DNA from: Alphaproteobacteria bacterium RIFCSPHIGHO2_12_FULL_66_14
GTDB taxonomy: Bacteria > Pseudomonadota > Alphaproteobacteria > Reyranellales > Reyranellaceae
DNA: 40,901 bases
Direction: 5' to 3'
Assembly: GCA_001767945.1 (NCBI GenBank)
Contig: MEMN01000057.1
Span: 11,495 to 52,395 of the forward strand
This document shows, piece after piece, positions 13,838-21,270 of the stretch. The notes beneath the pieces were generated by a model. That model was given only the letters and a program-made list of their open reading frames with translations. It had not been told where the DNA came from and searched no databases. The translations under genes were made by a program, and so were the position numbers. Positions within the stretch are counted from its first letter, which is position 1, and each line of letters starts with the position of its first letter.

Positions 13838-14347
13838 CTATCGGCCCATCCGTACCTTGCCGTGCTCGCCCAGGTCCGTCGGCGGCGCGCCGGTGACGGC
13901 GGCCCGGGCGATCTTGAAGAGCTGGACCGCCTTGTTGGACTCCATGTCCCAGTATTCGGCGTGGGTGATGGCGACGGCGACCAGCGCGAGGTCGGGATCG
14001 ACCGGCCCGCCAGCGAACCAGGCCTGCGACAGCGGGCTCCACAGTTCCCTCTTCTTGCCGACATCTTCAATGACACCGGCCTTGCCGGAAACCGAGACAT
14101 AGGCGTCATTGCCGGGATCGGCATAGGCCACGTTCACCTCGGGTGCGGCCAGGAGGTCGGCCACCGAATCGCTGCTCCGCGACATGAAGAACCACAGCAC
14201 CGCGCCGCGGTCGCGGCTGCCGTTCTGCGTCGTCATCGGCCGCGACCGCAGATGCCCGTTGCCGTGCCGGGCGGTGAACATGCCGTAACGGATGTCCTTG
14301 ATCATGGTCCACAGCTTGGTCGTGTCGACGGTATCGACGTTGGTCAT
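13838..14347 (-). CDS. PPOX family protein (general stress protein 26-like)
   Basis: 169 residues. LWTMIKDIRYGMFTARHGNG, HLRSRPMTTQ, GAVLWFFMSRSSDSVADLLA, VNVAYADPGNDAYVSVSGKA and the C-terminal EYWDMESNKAVQLFKIARAA are the successive strands of the general-stress-26 branch of the PPOX split barrel. The characteristic R-S-R-P-M and EYWD segments are present. It binds a flavin (FMN or FAD) in related proteins; the substrate is unknown. GAGGTG precedes ATG 14347. Second PPOX-fold protein in the window, unrelated in subgroup to 6742-7353. Confidence 0.82.
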   Translation of the reverse strand: MTNVDTVDTTKLWTMIKDIRYGMFTARHGNGHLRSRPMTTQNGSRDRGAVLWFFMSRSSDSVADLLAAPEVNVAYADPGNDAYVSVSGKAGVIEDVGKKRELWSPLSQAWFAGGPVDPDLALVAVAITHAEYWDMESNKAVQLFKIARAAVTGAPPTDLGEHGKVRMGR

Positions 14348-14422
14348 GGCGGCACCTCGGGCGATGACGGGAATAGGTTCTCTTCGCCAACGACCCGCAC
14401 CGTGTCGGGTTCCCGCAGCCTC

Positions 14423-15148
14423 CTACCAGTTCTCCTTCCATGGCCTGAGATCCATCTCGAAGGTCCAGGCGCTGCGCTTCTGGCGATGGAGCTGCCAGTA
14501 GGTCTCGGCAATGTCGTCGGGGTTGAGGATGGCGTCCGGTCCGGCGTTGTAGCGCTCGGGGAAGTTGGCTTTTATCCATTCGGTGTCGATGGCGCCGTCG
14601 ATCACGACATGGGCGACATGGATGTTCTGGGGTGCGAGTTCACGCGCCATCGACTGCGCCAGCGCCCGCACTGCGTGCTTGCCGCCGGCGAAGGCCGAGA
14701 AGCCGCGGCCGCCGCGCAGGGAGGCCGTCGCACCGGTGAAGATCATGGTGCCATTTCCGCGCGGCACCATCGCCTTGGCCGCCTCTCGCGCCGTCAGAAA
14801 GCCGGCGAAGGCCGTCATCTCCCAGACCTTGCGATAGACGCGGGCCGTGGTGTCGCGAATGTCGAAGCGGACGTTGCCGCCGATATTGAAGACGAAGACT
14901 TCGATCTCGCCGATCTCGGTCTCGATCTGACGGAAGAGCTCGACGACCTGCGTCTCGTCGCGGGCGTCGGAGCCGAAGGGGTGGACCTTGCCGCCCTCCT
15001 TCACGATTTGCGCCACCAGATGCTGCAGCTTCTCGGCGCTGCGCCGCGTCACCACGGCGGTGAAGCCTTCGCGGGCGAAGCGGCGGGCGATGGCGCCGCC
15101 CGTCGCATCGCCGGCGCCGATCACGACGCAGACCTTGTCCCTTGCCAT
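14423..15148 (-). CDS. SDR-fold protein lacking the catalytic Ser and Tyr (pseudo-SDR)
   Basis: 241 residues. The cofactor-binding region reads VIGAGDATGGAIARRFAREG (Gly-rich loop), and FNIGGN replaces the usual NNAG. In the active site the YxxxK motif is FSAFAGGK: Phe153 replaces Tyr while Lys157 is kept. By alignment to G-x-I-V-N-I-S-S the catalytic Ser is Ala140 (TGATAS), and the tetrad Asn appears to be Thr112. It is probably not a classical oxidoreductase; binding, isomerase-like or regulatory roles are possible. AAGGAG precedes ATG 15148. The desaturase-family gene lies 67 bp upstream on the same strand, so they could form one transcript. Confidence 0.8.
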   Translation of the reverse strand: MARDKVCVVIGAGDATGGAIARRFAREGFTAVVTRRSAEKLQHLVAQIVKEGGKVHPFGSDARDETQVVELFRQIETEIGEIEVFVFNIGGNVRFDIRDTTARVYRKVWEMTAFAGFLTAREAAKAMVPRGNGTMIFTGATASLRGGRGFSAFAGGKHAVRALAQSMARELAPQNIHVAHVVIDGAIDTEWIKANFPERYNAGPDAILNPDDIAETYWQLHRQKRSAWTFEMDLRPWKENW

Positions 15149-15215
15149 GGCAGTTCTCCTTGCCCCCTATCCTTCGGGCCAATCTGTCGGCCGGAAGGAG
15201 CAGGCTCAAGGGAGA

Positions 15216-16115
15216 TTACGTCATGGCCGCCTGAGGCAGCGTGCCCCGCTTCTTGAGCTCGGCGGTGGTGGGGCCGGCGCCGTCCGGCCGCCAGCCCGGC
15301 GGACCGAACAGATACATCCAGGCTTCGTTGGGCGAACGGGCGGACGCCACGTCCTTGGCCAGCCCGATCCACGGCTGGAAGTTGACCGCGAACGGATTGC
15401 GGGAGGAGACGGCGGGCGACACCAGGCCGTAGTCGCAGGGCACGTCGGTCCGCTCCGCGACATAGGTGCCGAACAGGCGATCGAAGATGATCAGCACGCC
15501 GCCGAAGTTGGTGTCGAGATATTCGGGATTGCGCGCGTGATGGACACGGTGGCTGGACGGCGTGTTGAGCACGTATTCCAGCCAGCCGAGCCTGGGAATC
15601 CAGTCGGCATGGATCCAGAACTGGTAGAGCAGGTTCAGGAACAGGGCCGTCAGCACGACCGTCGGCGTGAAGCCCAGCAGCACCAGCGGCGTGAAGAACA
15701 GCGACGTGCCGGTGAACTTGCCGAACCAGCCCAGGCGATAGGCGGCGGCGAGGTTGAACTGGTTGGGCGAATGATGAACGGAGTGCGCCATCCAGAACCA
15801 GCGCACGGTGTGGCTGGTGCGATGATACCAGTAGTAGAAGAATTCCAGCCCGACGAAGAGCAGCAGCACTGACCAGGCGTTGTCGAGCGACTGGGTGAAC
15901 AGCCTGTGCTCCCACATCCAGCCCAGCCACGGCGCCGCAAGGGCATAGGGAACGAGCGCCAGCAGGCGGCGGCCGGCCAGGTCGGCCAACGAGCAGGCCC
16001 AGGCCTTCCAATCGTAGGCTTCGGCGCGGGTGCGCGACAGCCACAGGGCTTCGATGAGGGCCGCCCCCATCACCAGCGGCAGGATGAGGAGATAAAGAGT
16101 GCCGAGTTCGTCCAT
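15216..16115 (-). CDS. Sterol desaturase / fatty acid hydroxylase family membrane protein
   Basis: 299 residues, with membrane helices at about 5-25, 50-70, 82-97 and 135-165. The three diiron histidine motifs are complete: HRTSH (98-102), HSVHH (111-115) and HRVHH (189-193). Enzymes of this family hydroxylate or desaturate lipid substrates with O2; the substrate is not evident. ATG 16115 has AAGGAG seven bases upstream; the ten-codon extension above it is less likely. It diverges from a TetR gene across a 19-bp palindrome, so it is probably the repressor's target, with the pseudo-SDR downstream. Confidence 0.88.
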   Translation of the reverse strand: MDELGTLYLLILPLVMGAALIEALWLSRTRAEAYDWKAWACSLADLAGRRLLALVPYALAAPWLGWMWEHRLFTQSLDNAWSVLLLFVGLEFFYYWYHRTSHTVRWFWMAHSVHHSPNQFNLAAAYRLGWFGKFTGTSLFFTPLVLLGFTPTVVLTALFLNLLYQFWIHADWIPRLGWLEYVLNTPSSHRVHHARNPEYLDTNFGGVLIIFDRLFGTYVAERTDVPCDYGLVSPAVSSRNPFAVNFQPWIGLAKDVASARSPNEAWMYLFGPPGWRPDGAGPTTAELKKRGTLPQAAMT

Positions 16116-16147
16116 GGCGAGCTCCTTTGTCTTTGCGCCACCCAAAT

Positions 16148-16166
16148 ATATGAGCGATGCTCATAT
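16148..16166. promoter_or_regulatory. TetR-type operator between the hydroxylase and its regulator
   Basis: ATATGAGC-GAT-GCTCATAT: a perfect eight-base inverted repeat around three bases, centred between the divergent genes (32 bases from one ATG, 33 from the other). It is a typical site for a TetR dimer acting on both genes. Confidence 0.65.
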
Positions 16167-16199
16167 TTCATTACTCGCCTTTTTCGCCGGAGCACCGCC

Positions 16200-16859
16200 A
16201 TGACCGCGCGCCGCCAACCTCCTGAAGCGAAACGAAGAATTCCCAGACAGACGCGCGCGGCCGAGACCGTGGCGGCGATCCTGGAGGCAGCTGCTCAGAT
16301 TCTCGAAGCGGGGGGATTGGCGGCTTTCACCACCAACGCCGTGGCCGAACGGGCGGGCGTCAGCATCGGCACGCTCTATCAGTACTTCACCGACAAGAAC
16401 GCGGTGCTGCTGGCGCTGGCGCGGCAGGAGATGGAGGTGGCGCTGGTCGAGGTCGGGCGGGCGCTGCGTGGCGAGAGCGATCCTTCGATCGAGGGCCGCG
16501 TGCGCGCCATGGTAGGGGCGGTCATCAATGCCTTTCGCGGCCGGCAGCGGGCGCGCAAGGCGGTGGTGCAGGCGATCCTGGCGCGGGGCTCAGGCATCGA
16601 GCTGATGGCGCCGGTCGCCGCCTTCATCGCCGCCGCCGGCGCCGAGGTCGGCCGCGGACCGCTGGCGGTGTTGCCGGCGCTCAGCCGCGAGCAGGTGTTC
16701 GTGATGTCGCGCGCGACGCTCGGCGCGATCCGCGCCGCGGTGCTGGAGGAGCAGCCCTTCCTCAGGAGCCGCAGCTTCGAGGACGAGATCGTGCGGCTGG
16801 CCGTGGCCTATCTCCGCGCGATCACCGTTGATCCCGGTCGGAGTCGAACCACAGCTTGA
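16200..16859 (+). CDS. TetR family transcriptional regulator
   Basis: 219 residues. The N-terminal DNA-binding domain is standard: AAQILEAGGLAAFTTNAVAE then RAGVSIGTLYQYFTDKNAVL (helix-turn-helix about residues 40-66). The helical C-terminal domain would bind a small hydrophobic effector; no family-specific motif is seen. It most likely represses the divergent hydroxylase gene and itself through the palindrome at 16148-16166. GGAG precedes ATG 16200. Its last 38 bases overlap the 3' end of the convergent MarR gene. Confidence 0.9.
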   Translation: MTARRQPPEAKRRIPRQTRAAETVAAILEAAAQILEAGGLAAFTTNAVAERAGVSIGTLYQYFTDKNAVLLALARQEMEVALVEVGRALRGESDPSIEGRVRAMVGAVINAFRGRQRARKAVVQAILARGSGIELMAPVAAFIAAAGAEVGRGPLAVLPALSREQVFVMSRATLGAIRAAVLEEQPFLRSRSFEDEIVRLAVAYLRAITVDPGRSRTTA

Positions 16860-17274
16860 GCCGGTCGAGCAGCGCGAACAACGTGCGCTGATCCTTCTCC
16901 GACCAGTCGGCGAAGGCGCGCGCGACCCACGGCGTCAAGGCAGCGACGGCAGCGCGATGCTTGGCGAGCCCGGCCGGCGTGAGGACCAGGAGCTTGGAGC
17001 GGCCGTCGGCGCCATTGGTGCGCTCGCGCAGCCATCCCTTGGCCACGAGGTTCTGGATGTTCTTGGTGACGCCGGGCTGCGGCTGCTGCAAGGCGCGGGC
17101 GATCGACGTCACGGTCTTGGCCTCGTCCGGACGGTGGCTGAAATGGTTCAGCATCACGAGTTGCGGCAGCGGCAAGCCGAGCGGCTTCAGCAGGCGGTTG
17201 CCCTCGGTGGTGGTCAACTGGTCGATGATGCCGATCCAGTTGACGATGCGAAAAGCAAGCGGCGGCTCTGTCAT
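16822..17274 (-). CDS. MarR family transcriptional regulator
   Basis: 150 residues. A winged helix-turn-helix is visible: TVTSIARALQQPQPGVTKNI then QNLVAKGWLRERTNGADGRS, with wing residues DGRSKLLVLTPAG (about 95-107). Flanking helices make the dimer interface. It starts within the stop of the upstream nitroreductase-like gene (ATGA overlap at 17271-17274), so the two are co-translated and the regulator probably controls its own operon through the palindromes at 18429-18499. Its 3' end overlaps the convergent TetR gene by 38 bases. Confidence 0.9.
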   Translation of the reverse strand: MTEPPLAFRIVNWIGIIDQLTTTEGNRLLKPLGLPLPQLVMLNHFSHRPDEAKTVTSIARALQQPQPGVTKNIQNLVAKGWLRERTNGADGRSKLLVLTPAGLAKHRAAVAALTPWVARAFADWSEKDQRTLFALLDRLKLWFDSDRDQR

Positions 17275-18416
17275 ACGGTCACGAAGCCATTGAGCGCCCG
17301 TCGCGGTGACGGGCCGGGATCGGAAGCATAACCCAGGCGGAAGAACATCTGCAGCGTGGCGCCTGCCGCCGTGCCGGTCTGCCTGTGCATGGCCAGGCGC
17401 AGCTCGGCCATCTCGGGATATTCCTGCAGGGTCTGGCTGTGCGGCTGCAGCGCCACGCCCAGCGCCGTTGCCGCGAGCTGCAGGCGCACGAAGGCGCGGC
17501 CGGTGGCGATCTGCGTCGGGCGGGTATTGTCGGCGCTGGTGATCCAGCCGAAGGCGCGGGCGCTGGCATAGCCCGCCATCACGTAGTCGCGGCCGCCGTT
17601 CCAGGCGAGCGTGCCCGGCGTCATCGCCTTGGCCGGCGTCATCGCGCCGGCCTGGCGCAGCGCCCAGACCATCGGTCCCTTCAGCGAAATGCCGTCGCGA
17701 TGGGCGGCAATCTCGGCGGCGCCGATGCGTACCACGTCGATGCTCTCCTTGTGGGTGCGGTGGGTGTTCATTTCCATCTCGGAGCCGGCGATGGCGAGCG
17801 CGCGCAGGCGCTCGACTTCGGCCGCGTCGTCGACAATGACCAGCGGCAGCGCTGAAGCCGCGTGACCCGCCAGCAGCGCCGCCTTGTGTGCGGGATCGAG
17901 GGCGCGCGCCTCGAACTTGCCCTTCGCCGTGCGCCGGCGCGGCACCTCGGCGAACAGAGGATCGACGGCGATCCCTGGCAGCCCTGTGAACGTCACGCGC
18001 GCGACCGGCTTGTCGAGTGCCCATGCCCCGTCGGGAAAGAGCCTCACCTCGGCCCGATAGCCGTCGGCCGCCGCCGCCATCGCGAGAATCTCCAGGAAGC
18101 AGCCGTGGCCGATCAGGATCTGGCGCGAGAACGGGTCGGTCTGGGGCAGAAGCCGTGCTGCGTCGACATGCAGCACGATTGTGTCAGGCTGTGAGAGATC
18201 GACCGCCCAGGACTGAAGATTGTGCGGGTTTGGCGCCAGCAGCGCCCAGGCAAGGGCCCGCCGCCGCGGATCGGTCTCGTCCGGCGCCGGCCCGCGCCAG
18301 CCCTCGACGGCAACCGCGGGCATGGCATCCAGCCGCGGCACGGCAACCGCGGCGCCGGCCGCCACCACGACGCCGCCTCCCAGAACCCGGAGAAAAGTCT
18401 TGCGTGAAAGAGCCAT
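17271..18416 (-). CDS. Tat-exported nitroreductase-like (Acg-type) flavoprotein
   Basis: 381 residues. The N-terminus has a Tat-like signal: SRKTFLRVLGGGVVVAAGAA, the second arginine of the usual RR being Lys (the tolerated RK form), then a hydrophobic stretch and an Ala-rich end. The mature part contains LLAPNPHNLQSWAV, the nitroreductase-fold FMN loop seen in Acg-type proteins, RTHKESIDVVRIG, and the late ALGVALQPHSQTLQEYPEM. Electron donor and substrate are unknown. GGAGGG precedes ATG 18416; an ATG four codons upstream lacks such spacing. It forms an operon with marR. Confidence 0.75.
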   Translation of the reverse strand: MALSRKTFLRVLGGGVVVAAGAAVAVPRLDAMPAVAVEGWRGPAPDETDPRRRALAWALLAPNPHNLQSWAVDLSQPDTIVLHVDAARLLPQTDPFSRQILIGHGCFLEILAMAAAADGYRAEVRLFPDGAWALDKPVARVTFTGLPGIAVDPLFAEVPRRRTAKGKFEARALDPAHKAALLAGHAASALPLVIVDDAAEVERLRALAIAGSEMEMNTHRTHKESIDVVRIGAAEIAAHRDGISLKGPMVWALRQAGAMTPAKAMTPGTLAWNGGRDYVMAGYASARAFGWITSADNTRPTQIATGRAFVRLQLAATALGVALQPHSQTLQEYPEMAELRLAMHRQTGTAAGATLQMFFRLGYASDPGPSPRRALNGFVTV

Positions 18417-18428
18417 CGAACCCTCCAT

Positions 18429-18446
18429 AACATTCTATGGAATGTT
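18429..18446. promoter_or_regulatory. MarR-type operator site 1
   Basis: AACATTC-TATG-GAATGTT, a perfect seven-base inverted repeat, 13 bases upstream of the nitroreductase-like start. It is the nearest of three related palindromes. Confidence 0.65.
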
Positions 18447-18449
18447 CTT

Positions 18450-18465
18450 ATATTCTTTGGAATAT
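18450..18465. promoter_or_regulatory. MarR-type operator site 2
   Basis: ATATTC-TTTG-GAATAT, a perfect six-base inverted repeat whose centre is 20 bases (about two helical turns) from site 1. It shares ATTCnnTGGAAT with site 1. Confidence 0.65.
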
Positions 18466-18481
18466 TTAAGTGCAAGCAAAA

Positions 18482-18499
18482 AATATGCTCAGGAATATT
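18482..18499. promoter_or_regulatory. Possible third operator half-matching sites 1 and 2
   Basis: AATATGC-TCAG-GAATATT has the same layout with mismatches in one half. It is centred 33 bases from site 2 and abuts the stop codon of the upstream gene (18503). Confidence 0.4.
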
Positions 18500-18502
18500 T
18501 AC

Positions 18503-19168
18503 CTAGATGGCGTGGGGCAGCGGCACCGACAGAAGGACGCCGAACTCGCGCGCGAGGTCGCAGCTAACGCGGGCATGCACTTTACCTTGCTTGTCGAAGA
18601 AGCGACCGGTCGGCGTCACCGGGAAGACGCCTTCGTGCCAGATGCCGGGATGGATGTAGATGCCGAAGCTGCCGTCGGACCACAGGGCGACGAAGGCCTC
18701 CGGCTCGAGATCGTCGCCGGGCCTGGCCACCGGCACGACGAAGGGCTTGCCCTCGAGCGGCCAGAAAAGCTGGCCGCCATCGGGGTGGTAGTTGCAATGC
18801 CACAGCAGAACGCGGTCATGCACCAGCGCCACACCGGGCAGCGCCTTCTCGGGCAGGTCGCGAAAGCCGATGACATAGTGGCCACCTACAGCCTCGTTGC
18901 GGCCGATCAACTCGTTGCCGCGCCATTCGCAAGCAAAGATGCCCTCGGTCGTACCGCCCTCGATGCCGGTGCCGGCGTCGAGCTTGCGCGAGCCGCTGAG
19001 CGGCCAGGGCACGATCTCGATCCTGTGTTTCCTGGGATCGCGCACGATCTCGCCGTAGCCCTTGATCGAATCGCGATTGGCGCGGATCAACGGCACGTCG
19101 AGCGTCTTCAGCCCTTTCGGGACATCGGGATTGAGATAGTCGAAGACGACGCCGTCAGCGCTTGGCAT
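18503..19168 (-). CDS. Ureidoglycolate lyase (AllA)-like cupin-fold protein
   Basis: 221 residues. The C-terminal half has the pattern of the AllA superfamily: AFVALWSDGSFGIYIHPGIW, HEGVFPVTPTGRFFDKQGKV, then HARVSCDLAREFGVLLSVPL. The N-terminal half carries VPWPLSGSRKLDAGTGIEGG. True AllA converts ureidoglycolate to glyoxylate and urea, but it is shorter (about 160 residues) and lies with other allantoin genes, none of which are here. The assignment is therefore to the superfamily only. The start ATG abuts the stop of the upstream gene (TAG-ATG), so it belongs to the lysS operon. Confidence 0.6.
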   Translation of the reverse strand: MPSADGVVFDYLNPDVPKGLKTLDVPLIRANRDSIKGYGEIVRDPRKHRIEIVPWPLSGSRKLDAGTGIEGGTTEGIFACEWRGNELIGRNEAVGGHYVIGFRDLPEKALPGVALVHDRVLLWHCNYHPDGGQLFWPLEGKPFVVPVARPGDDLEPEAFVALWSDGSFGIYIHPGIWHEGVFPVTPTGRFFDKQGKVHARVSCDLAREFGVLLSVPLPHAI

Positions 19169-19552
19169 CTACTTGAGCCCGTCATCCGGCTTCCAGCCCG
19201 GCTTGTTGATGCGCAGGGCGAGGAAGCGCGGAACGAAGACCGCGCAATTGGGCGGAGGCGAACGTTGGACGATCCTGCCGCCCTCGGCCGCGCAGCCGAA
19301 TCGCCTGCAGAGCGACTCGACGTTGATCTCGACCAGGCCGGAACTCGCGATTGGGCTACGCACCGGCCGGCTCTCCAGCCATCGCGCGGCACGACTCACG
19401 TATTGCTTCTTCGCTTCATCTCCGACGCCGCATATCTCGGCGTAAGCCAGCAATTCGCCAGCGTTCCACAGATCGCTGCCGGGCTTGGCTTGAGCATAAA
19501 CAAGAGAAGGCAACGCGACCAACACGACCAGAGCCAGGATCATGCCACGCAT
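19169..19552 (-). CDS. Small secreted protein, unknown function
   Basis: 127 residues. MRGMILALVVLVALPSLVYA is a clear Sec signal peptide (cleavage after AQA or VYA). The mature protein has four cysteines (C41, C82, C86 and C103 by count along the chain), which suggests two disulfides in the periplasm. No named domain recognised. AGGAGG overlaps the end of lysS and lies five bases before ATG 19552, so the gene is coupled to lysS (9-bp gap) and to the next gene (0 bp). Confidence 0.65.
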   Translation of the reverse strand: MRGMILALVVLVALPSLVYAQAKPGSDLWNAGELLAYAEICGVGDEAKKQYVSRAARWLESRPVRSPIASSGLVEINVESLCRRFGCAAEGGRIVQRSPPPNCAVFVPRFLALRINKPGWKPDDGLK

Positions 19553-19561
19553 GTTCGCCTC

Positions 19562-21163
19562 CTATGCCGCCTCGCCGAGATCCTCGCCGGCCAGCGCGCG
19601 CTCGATCAGCGACACGACATTGTCGCGGCCATAGAGCTTGATGAAGGCGCCCATGCGCGGGCCCTGCTCGCTGCCCAGCAGTACTTCGTAGAGCGTCTTG
19701 AACCACTGGCGCAGCTCTTCCTTGGCGAAGTGGCGCTTGCCGGCCTCATAGACCTCGTTCTGGATGAACTCCGCACTCTCGTCCTCGGGGATCTTGCGCA
19801 GCGTGTCGGCGAGATCCTGCAAGGCAGTGCGTTCCTTGCCGGTCGGCAGCCTGAACTTCTTCGAGGACTTCACGAAGTCCTGATAGTAGGCAACGGCGCC
19901 TTGCAGCAGGCGATCGAGGTAGGGCGCGGTTTCGGGCGTGGCGCCCGGCACGTAGCGCCGCAGGTATTGCCACAGCACGTCCTTGTCGTCGGTGTGCGCC
20001 ACACTCGCCAAGTTTAGCAGCATGCCGAAATTGACGCCGGCCGCCGAATTGGCCGGCGCCTTGCCGTCGTGGATGTGCCAAGCGGGGTTTTCCAGCGCCT
20101 TGGCAGGCTCCTCGGCCGGCAGCTTCTCGATCGCCGCGAGATAGTCGTCGATGGCGCGCGGGATCACGTCGAAATAGAGCCGCTTCGCACGGCGCGGCTG
20201 CTGCTGCATGTAGAGCGCCAGCGATTCGGGCGGCGCATAGCGCAGCCACTCCTCAACCGAGAGGCCGTTGCCCTTGGACTTGGAGATCTTGCGGCCCTGA
20301 TCGTCGAGGAAGAGCTCGTAGTTGAAGCCCTCCGGCGGCTTGCCGCCCAGAATGCGCACGATCTTGGCACTGAGCTCGGCCGAGGGGATCAGATCCTTGC
20401 CGTACATCTCGTAATCGACATCGAGCGCGAACCAGCGGCCGGCCCAATCGGCCTTCCACTGCAGCTTGACGTTGCCGCCGGTGACGGGCGTCTCGACAAG
20501 CGAGCCGTCCTCGTCGCGATAGACGATGGTGCCGGCATCGGCGTCGATTCTGACCACCGGCACCTGCAGCACGCGGCCGGTCTTGGGCGAGATCGGCAGG
20601 AAGATCGAGTAGGTCTGCTGCCGCTCCTCGCCCAGGGTCGGCAGCATCACCGCCTGCACCTCGTCGTAGTGGCGCAGCATGGCGAGCAGCATCGGGTCGA
20701 AGCGGCCCGACTTGTACCACTCGGTCGCCGACTGGAACTCGTACTCGAAGCCGAACGAATCGAGAAAGGCGCGCAGGCGGGCGTTGTTGGCGGCACCGAA
20801 GCTCGGATATTCGTTGCTGAACGGATCGGGCACGGCGGTCAGCGGCTTGCCGAGATGCGCCGCCAGCATCTCCTTGTTCGGCACATTGTCCGGCACCTTG
20901 CGCAGCCCATCCATGTCGTCGGAGAAGCAGAACAGCCGCGCCGGCACGTCGCTCAGGCGACGAAACGCCTGGCGCACCATGGTCGTACGCACGACCTCGC
21001 CGAAGGTGCCGATGTGTGGCAGGCCCGACGGGCCGTAGCCGGTCTCGAACAGCACATAGCCCTTAGCCGGCGGTTTGTCGCCGATACGGGCGACAAGCTT
21101 GCGGGCTTCTTCAAAGGGCCACGCGCGCGCGGCTTCGGCAAGGGAACGATCGATCTGGGACAT
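19562..21163 (-). CDS. lysS: Class I lysyl-tRNA synthetase
   Basis: 533 residues. This is the archaeal-type class I LysRS found in many alphaproteobacteria and spirochaetes, not the class II enzyme. The Rossmann catalytic domain has PHIGT (residues 49-53, the HIGH-like motif) and KISKS (292-296, the KMSKS motif). [16 protein letters not shown] and [12 protein letters not shown] are also family segments. The C-terminal helical part (from about 350) binds the anticodon. It charges tRNA-Lys with lysine. ATG 21163 gives MSQIDRS; a TTG two codons upstream is possible. It heads an operon with two small downstream genes and diverges from an MFS gene. Confidence 0.93.
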   Translation of the reverse strand: MSQIDRSLAEAARAWPFEEARKLVARIGDKPPAKGYVLFETGYGPSGLPHIGTFGEVVRTTMVRQAFRRLSDVPARLFCFSDDMDGLRKVPDNVPNKEMLAAHLGKPLTAVPDPFSNEYPSFGAANNARLRAFLDSFGFEYEFQSATEWYKSGRFDPMLLAMLRHYDEVQAVMLPTLGEERQQTYSIFLPISPKTGRVLQVPVVRIDADAGTIVYRDEDGSLVETPVTGGNVKLQWKADWAGRWFALDVDYEMYGKDLIPSAELSAKIVRILGGKPPEGFNYELFLDDQGRKISKSKGNGLSVEEWLRYAPPESLALYMQQQPRRAKRLYFDVIPRAIDDYLAAIEKLPAEEPAKALENPAWHIHDGKAPANSAAGVNFGMLLNLASVAHTDDKDVLWQYLRRYVPGATPETAPYLDRLLQGAVAYYQDFVKSSKKFRLPTGKERTALQDLADTLRKIPEDESAEFIQNEVYEAGKRHFAKEELRQWFKTLYEVLLGSEQGPRMGAFIKLYGRDNVVSLIERALAGEDLGEAA

Positions 21164-21270
21164 GGCCAATTCGAGTTGGGATCGGTCAAACTAGGTGCGG
21201 TGCAGCATGGCGTCAATGTCGAGCCGACATTGCTCCCCTGCGGGCGCGAGGCCACAGTGCCGGCCTTCAG

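Noticed and set aside
19562-21163. Class I LysRS as evidence of recent transfer from archaea
   Set aside because: Many alphaproteobacteria use the class I enzyme as their normal LysRS, so it is expected here.
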